Below are positions 41,239 through 43,282 of a stretch of DNA of 43,282 bases, in pieces. The stretch covers positions 1-43,282 of the forward strand of contig CAMDRY010000001.1 in the NCBI GenBank assembly GCA_945906975.1, given 5' to 3'. Each line of letters begins with the position of its first letter. The stretch's first letter is position 1. The notes below the pieces were generated by a model. It worked only from the letters and a program-made list of their open reading frames with translations. It did not search any database and had not been told where the DNA came from. This stretch comes from Bordetella parapertussis (GTDB lineage: Bacteria > Pseudomonadota > Gammaproteobacteria > Burkholderiales > SG8-39). The translations under genes were made by a program, and so were the position numbers.

Positions 41239-42714
41239 ATGAAAACCCGCGCCGGTGTAATTGCTGCCGCCCTTATGTTGTCCGTGTTGTCCGTGTTATC
41301 CGCCTGCAAGCCAACGCCGCCGGCCGCGACCATCGCGGTCGCTGATAAGTACGACCTGTCCAAAATGGACCTCAAGCCCACGCCCGCCAAGCTCAGCACC
41401 GAACGCCACACCGGCGCCTTTGCGCAGGGAAAGTCGCTGAGCATGACCGCCGAACTCAAGCCGCTCGACCCCTCCCCGGTCAAGGAAGTGCGTCTGGACA
41501 CCACGCACAAGATCATCGAAATCGCCCCCGGCGTGAAATTCAGCGCGTGGACGTTCGGCGACACCGTACCCGGCCCAACTGTGCGCGCCCGCGTTGGCGA
41601 CAAAATCCGTTTTTCCATGACCAACCGCAGCGACGAGACGGTGCCCGGCCTGGAAATGAAAATGACGGCCGCGCCGATGATGCACTCGATGGACTTTCAT
41701 GCGGCCATGGTGTCGCCGCAAGACAAGTACCGTTCAGTCGCACCCGGCCAGACCATAGAGTTCGAGTTCACCCTCAACTACCCGGGCATGTTCATGTACC
41801 ACTGCGGCACGCCGATGATTCTCGAGCACATCGCCTCGGGCATGTACGGTGCCGTCATCGTCGAACCGCGCGAGGGCTATCCGACCAAAGCCGACCGCGA
41901 GTACGTGGTTATCCAGAGTGAGTTCTACGCCAAGCCCGACCCGGCCAAGCGCAAGGTGGACGGCGCGCCGCTGTACGTGCTGGACAACGACAAGCTCAAG
42001 GCCTCGCAGCCGACCTACACCGTGTTCAACGGTGTGCACAACGGCATGGTGAAAAATCCGCTGCCAGCCAAGCCCGGCGAGAAAGTGCGCCTGTTCGTTC
42101 TCAACGTCGGGCCAAGCAAGACATCGAGCTTTCACGTCGTCGGGACCATTTTCGACCGCGTCTGGTTCGAGGGCAATCCGGACAACCAGATGCGCGGCAT
42201 GCAGACGGTGCTGCTCGGCTCGTCCAACAGCGCCATCGTCGAGTTCATGATTCCCGAGGACGGCTCCTACATCATGGTTGACCACCATTTCGCCAATGCC
42301 TCGCAGGGCGCCATCGGCCTGGTATCGACCGCGGCAAAAGCGGCGCAACAAGACCTTGAGCACCACAACATGGCGGCCAGCGCCACCCCGACCGATCCCG
42401 AGGCCGTCGCCGGAAAGCTCGCCTTCGAAAGCAAATGCCTCGCCTGCCACTCGGTAGGCCAGGGCAAAAAGCTCGGCCCCGATGTCGCCGGGGTGACCAA
42501 ACGGCGCAGCGACGAGTGGCTGACCCGCTGGCTCAAATCGCCAGAAAAAATGCTCGAAACCGACACCGACGCCAAAGCCATGCTCAAGGAGTTCAACAAC
42601 ATCCCCATGCCCAACCAGGCCCTGTCCGATGCTGAAATCAAGCAATACCTGAAGTACTTCCACTGGGTCGACGCGCAAAAGCCGGGCAGCGCATCGGCAC
42701 AGGCGGGCCACTGA
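41239..42714 (+). CDS. nirK: Copper nitrite reductase lipoprotein with C-terminal cytochrome c
   Basis: This 491-residue protein has a lipobox VLSAC (Cys23), so it should be a lipid-anchored periplasmic protein. Two cupredoxin domains carry type 1 copper ligands His149, Cys189, His197 and Met202 (MYHCGTPMILEHIASGM). Type 2 ligands are His154, His188 and His349 (VDHHFAN), and the catalytic pair is Asp152 (HSMDFH) and His299. A C-terminal cytochrome c has heme motif CLACH (400-404) and Met457 (NIPMPNQ). It should reduce nitrite to NO, with the cytochrome feeding electrons to the type 1 copper. Ribosome site AAGGGGGA. An FNR/Dnr-like site lies upstream. Fusions of this kind are known in other betaproteobacteria. 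Confidence 0.9.
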   Translation: MKTRAGVIAAALMLSVLSVLSACKPTPPAATIAVADKYDLSKMDLKPTPAKLSTERHTGAFAQGKSLSMTAELKPLDPSPVKEVRLDTTHKIIEIAPGVKFSAWTFGDTVPGPTVRARVGDKIRFSMTNRSDETVPGLEMKMTAAPMMHSMDFHAAMVSPQDKYRSVAPGQTIEFEFTLNYPGMFMYHCGTPMILEHIASGMYGAVIVEPREGYPTKADREYVVIQSEFYAKPDPAKRKVDGAPLYVLDNDKLKASQPTYTVFNGVHNGMVKNPLPAKPGEKVRLFVLNVGPSKTSSFHVVGTIFDRVWFEGNPDNQMRGMQTVLLGSSNSAIVEFMIPEDGSYIMVDHHFANASQGAIGLVSTAAKAAQQDLEHHNMAASATPTDPEAVAGKLAFESKCLACHSVGQGKKLGPDVAGVTKRRSDEWLTRWLKSPEKMLETDTDAKAMLKEFNNIPMPNQALSDAEIKQYLKYFHWVDAQKPGSASAQAGH

Positions 42715-42715
42715 C

Positions 42716-43150
42716 ATGCGCGTCGCGCCCCTCGTCGCCGGCATCGCATTGGGTATGGCAACGGCGCTGCAATCCCCGGGCGCCCTCGCCTGCGGCCACT
42801 GCGTCGAGGACAAGATTGCGGCGGTCTACGACCACGCCATGGTGACACGTTCGCTGGCGGTAAAACACCGGGTGGCGTTTTTCGCCATAGACGGGGCGCT
42901 GGCGACAGACGAGGCGGCACGGCGCATGATCGAGCGCACCGCAGAGGGCAGCCGCGGCGTCGATGCCGGGAGCGCCAGAGCATCGGCCGAAGCCGCTGCG
43001 CTGGCCGTTGCCTTCGACCCGGAGCGCGCTCCGCTGGCGACGGTGCAGCGCGGGTTGGAAAGGAAATTCGCTGGCAAGCGCTTGTCGCTGCTGCTGCTGC
43101 GCGTCATGGACAAGCCGGCGCAATTCAAGGCGGCAGATTTAAAACCATAA
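42716..43150 (+). CDS. Small exported protein with HMA-like predicted fold
   Basis: This 144-residue protein has a signal peptide cleaved near SPGALA, leaving a mature N-terminus CGHCVEDK with a CxxC pair. The rest fits a beta-alpha-beta-beta-alpha-beta order: HRVAFFAIDG, TDEAARRMIERTAEG, SARASAEAA, ALAVAFDPE, PLATVQRGLERKFAG, RLSLLLLRVMD. This is the order of heavy-metal-associated domains, although the usual CxxC loop is absent there. It starts two bases after the nirK stop, so the two are probably co-transcribed. A copper-handling role for the reductase is plausible but unproven. I do not recognise a named family. Confidence 0.7.
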   Translation: MRVAPLVAGIALGMATALQSPGALACGHCVEDKIAAVYDHAMVTRSLAVKHRVAFFAIDGALATDEAARRMIERTAEGSRGVDAGSARASAEAAALAVAFDPERAPLATVQRGLERKFAGKRLSLLLLRVMDKPAQFKAADLKP

Positions 43151-43282
43151 CCACAGCGTGAACCGCGTCACACCACCCGATCGCCCGGAAAGCCGCGGCT
43201 GGTGCGGTTTTCCAGCTGCTGTCCGGCGCCAGTGGTGGTCTGTGCAGGTCGATCTGGAGGAAGCCGGATTGGCGCGCTGCGA
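43151..43282. other. Window end, no supported gene
   Basis: The last 132 bases have open frames on both strands: a GTG-started plus frame from 43158, and a minus frame ending in a stop at 43168-43170. Neither is long enough to recognise, and no ribosome site supports the plus frame. Confidence 0.3.

Noticed and set aside
43158..43282. Partial plus-strand gene starting GTG at the window end
   Set aside because: No ribosome site, too short to recognise, and an equally open minus frame exists over the same bases.
1..43282. tRNA, rRNA or CRISPR array
   Set aside because: No cloverleaf, ribosomal or regularly spaced identical repeat pattern was found on either strand.

Overview
This window looks like chromosomal DNA of an aromatic-degrading betaproteobacterium, probably Burkholderiales or a close relative. 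The clues are high GC, four orphan periplasmic receptors of the TctC/Bug family with no TctA or TctB beside them, an aerobic benzoyl-CoA (box) pathway with a BoxR-type regulator, and a copper nitrite reductase fused to cytochrome c. I see no tRNA, rRNA, CRISPR array, transposase or phage gene. The window opens inside a flavin monooxygenase gene. It is almost entirely catabolic, transport and regulatory.

Region 1 (1-4.3 kb): a Bug receptor and a PHBH-type FAD monooxygenase diverge from a MarR regulator. A GFA-domain protein and a LysR regulator follow. Region 2 (4.5-17.6 kb): a long plus-strand cluster encodes RidA, an alpha/beta hydrolase, an amidohydrolase, Rieske oxygenase alpha and beta, two Bug receptors, a class II aldolase/adducin protein, and a second Rieske alpha and beta pair. 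A second RidA and an MFS transporter converge on it, and an EamA exporter and another hydrolase follow. No ferredoxin or reductase is encoded with the two oxygenases. I recognise no described pathway with this gene set, and it is my main candidate for an undescribed catabolic system.

Region 3 (17.7-22.6 kb): a minus-strand export-type ABC module, with an AttH/CrtC-like Tat-exported protein, a 900-residue FtsX-type permease, an ATPase and a small DUF2798-like membrane protein. A palindromic dispersed repeat separates permease from ATPase. Region 4 (22.7-27.6 kb): a complete Liv-type ABC importer (ATPases F and G, permeases M and H, binding protein), plausibly for an aromatic acid given the neighbours.

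Region 5 (27.7-33.9 kb): a UbiD-family decarboxylase, a Bug receptor, an HpaB-type flavin hydroxylase, a cupin and a MarR regulator. The regulator diverges from a glutathione S-transferase across a perfect 11-bp inverted repeat. Region 6 (34-41.1 kb): the box pathway. Benzoate-CoA ligase and a flavodoxin-like protein lie on the minus strand. Divergently, boxR, boxC and boxB lie on the plus strand behind a promoter studded with TGCA motifs. boxA is absent. Between boxC and boxB sits a four-helix-bundle (S23/IVP) gene flanked by inverted iterated GAAGGAGT repeats. Just before boxB is a 34-codon reading frame that repeats the first 15 residues of BoxB with almost every changeable codon altered.

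Region 7 (41.1-43.3 kb): after a strong terminator, an FNR/Dnr-like site precedes a lipoprotein copper nitrite reductase with a C-terminal cytochrome c. A small exported protein whose predicted fold resembles a heavy-metal-associated domain follows. This suggests a denitrifying or nitrite-reducing facultative organism that degrades benzoate through CoA thioesters.
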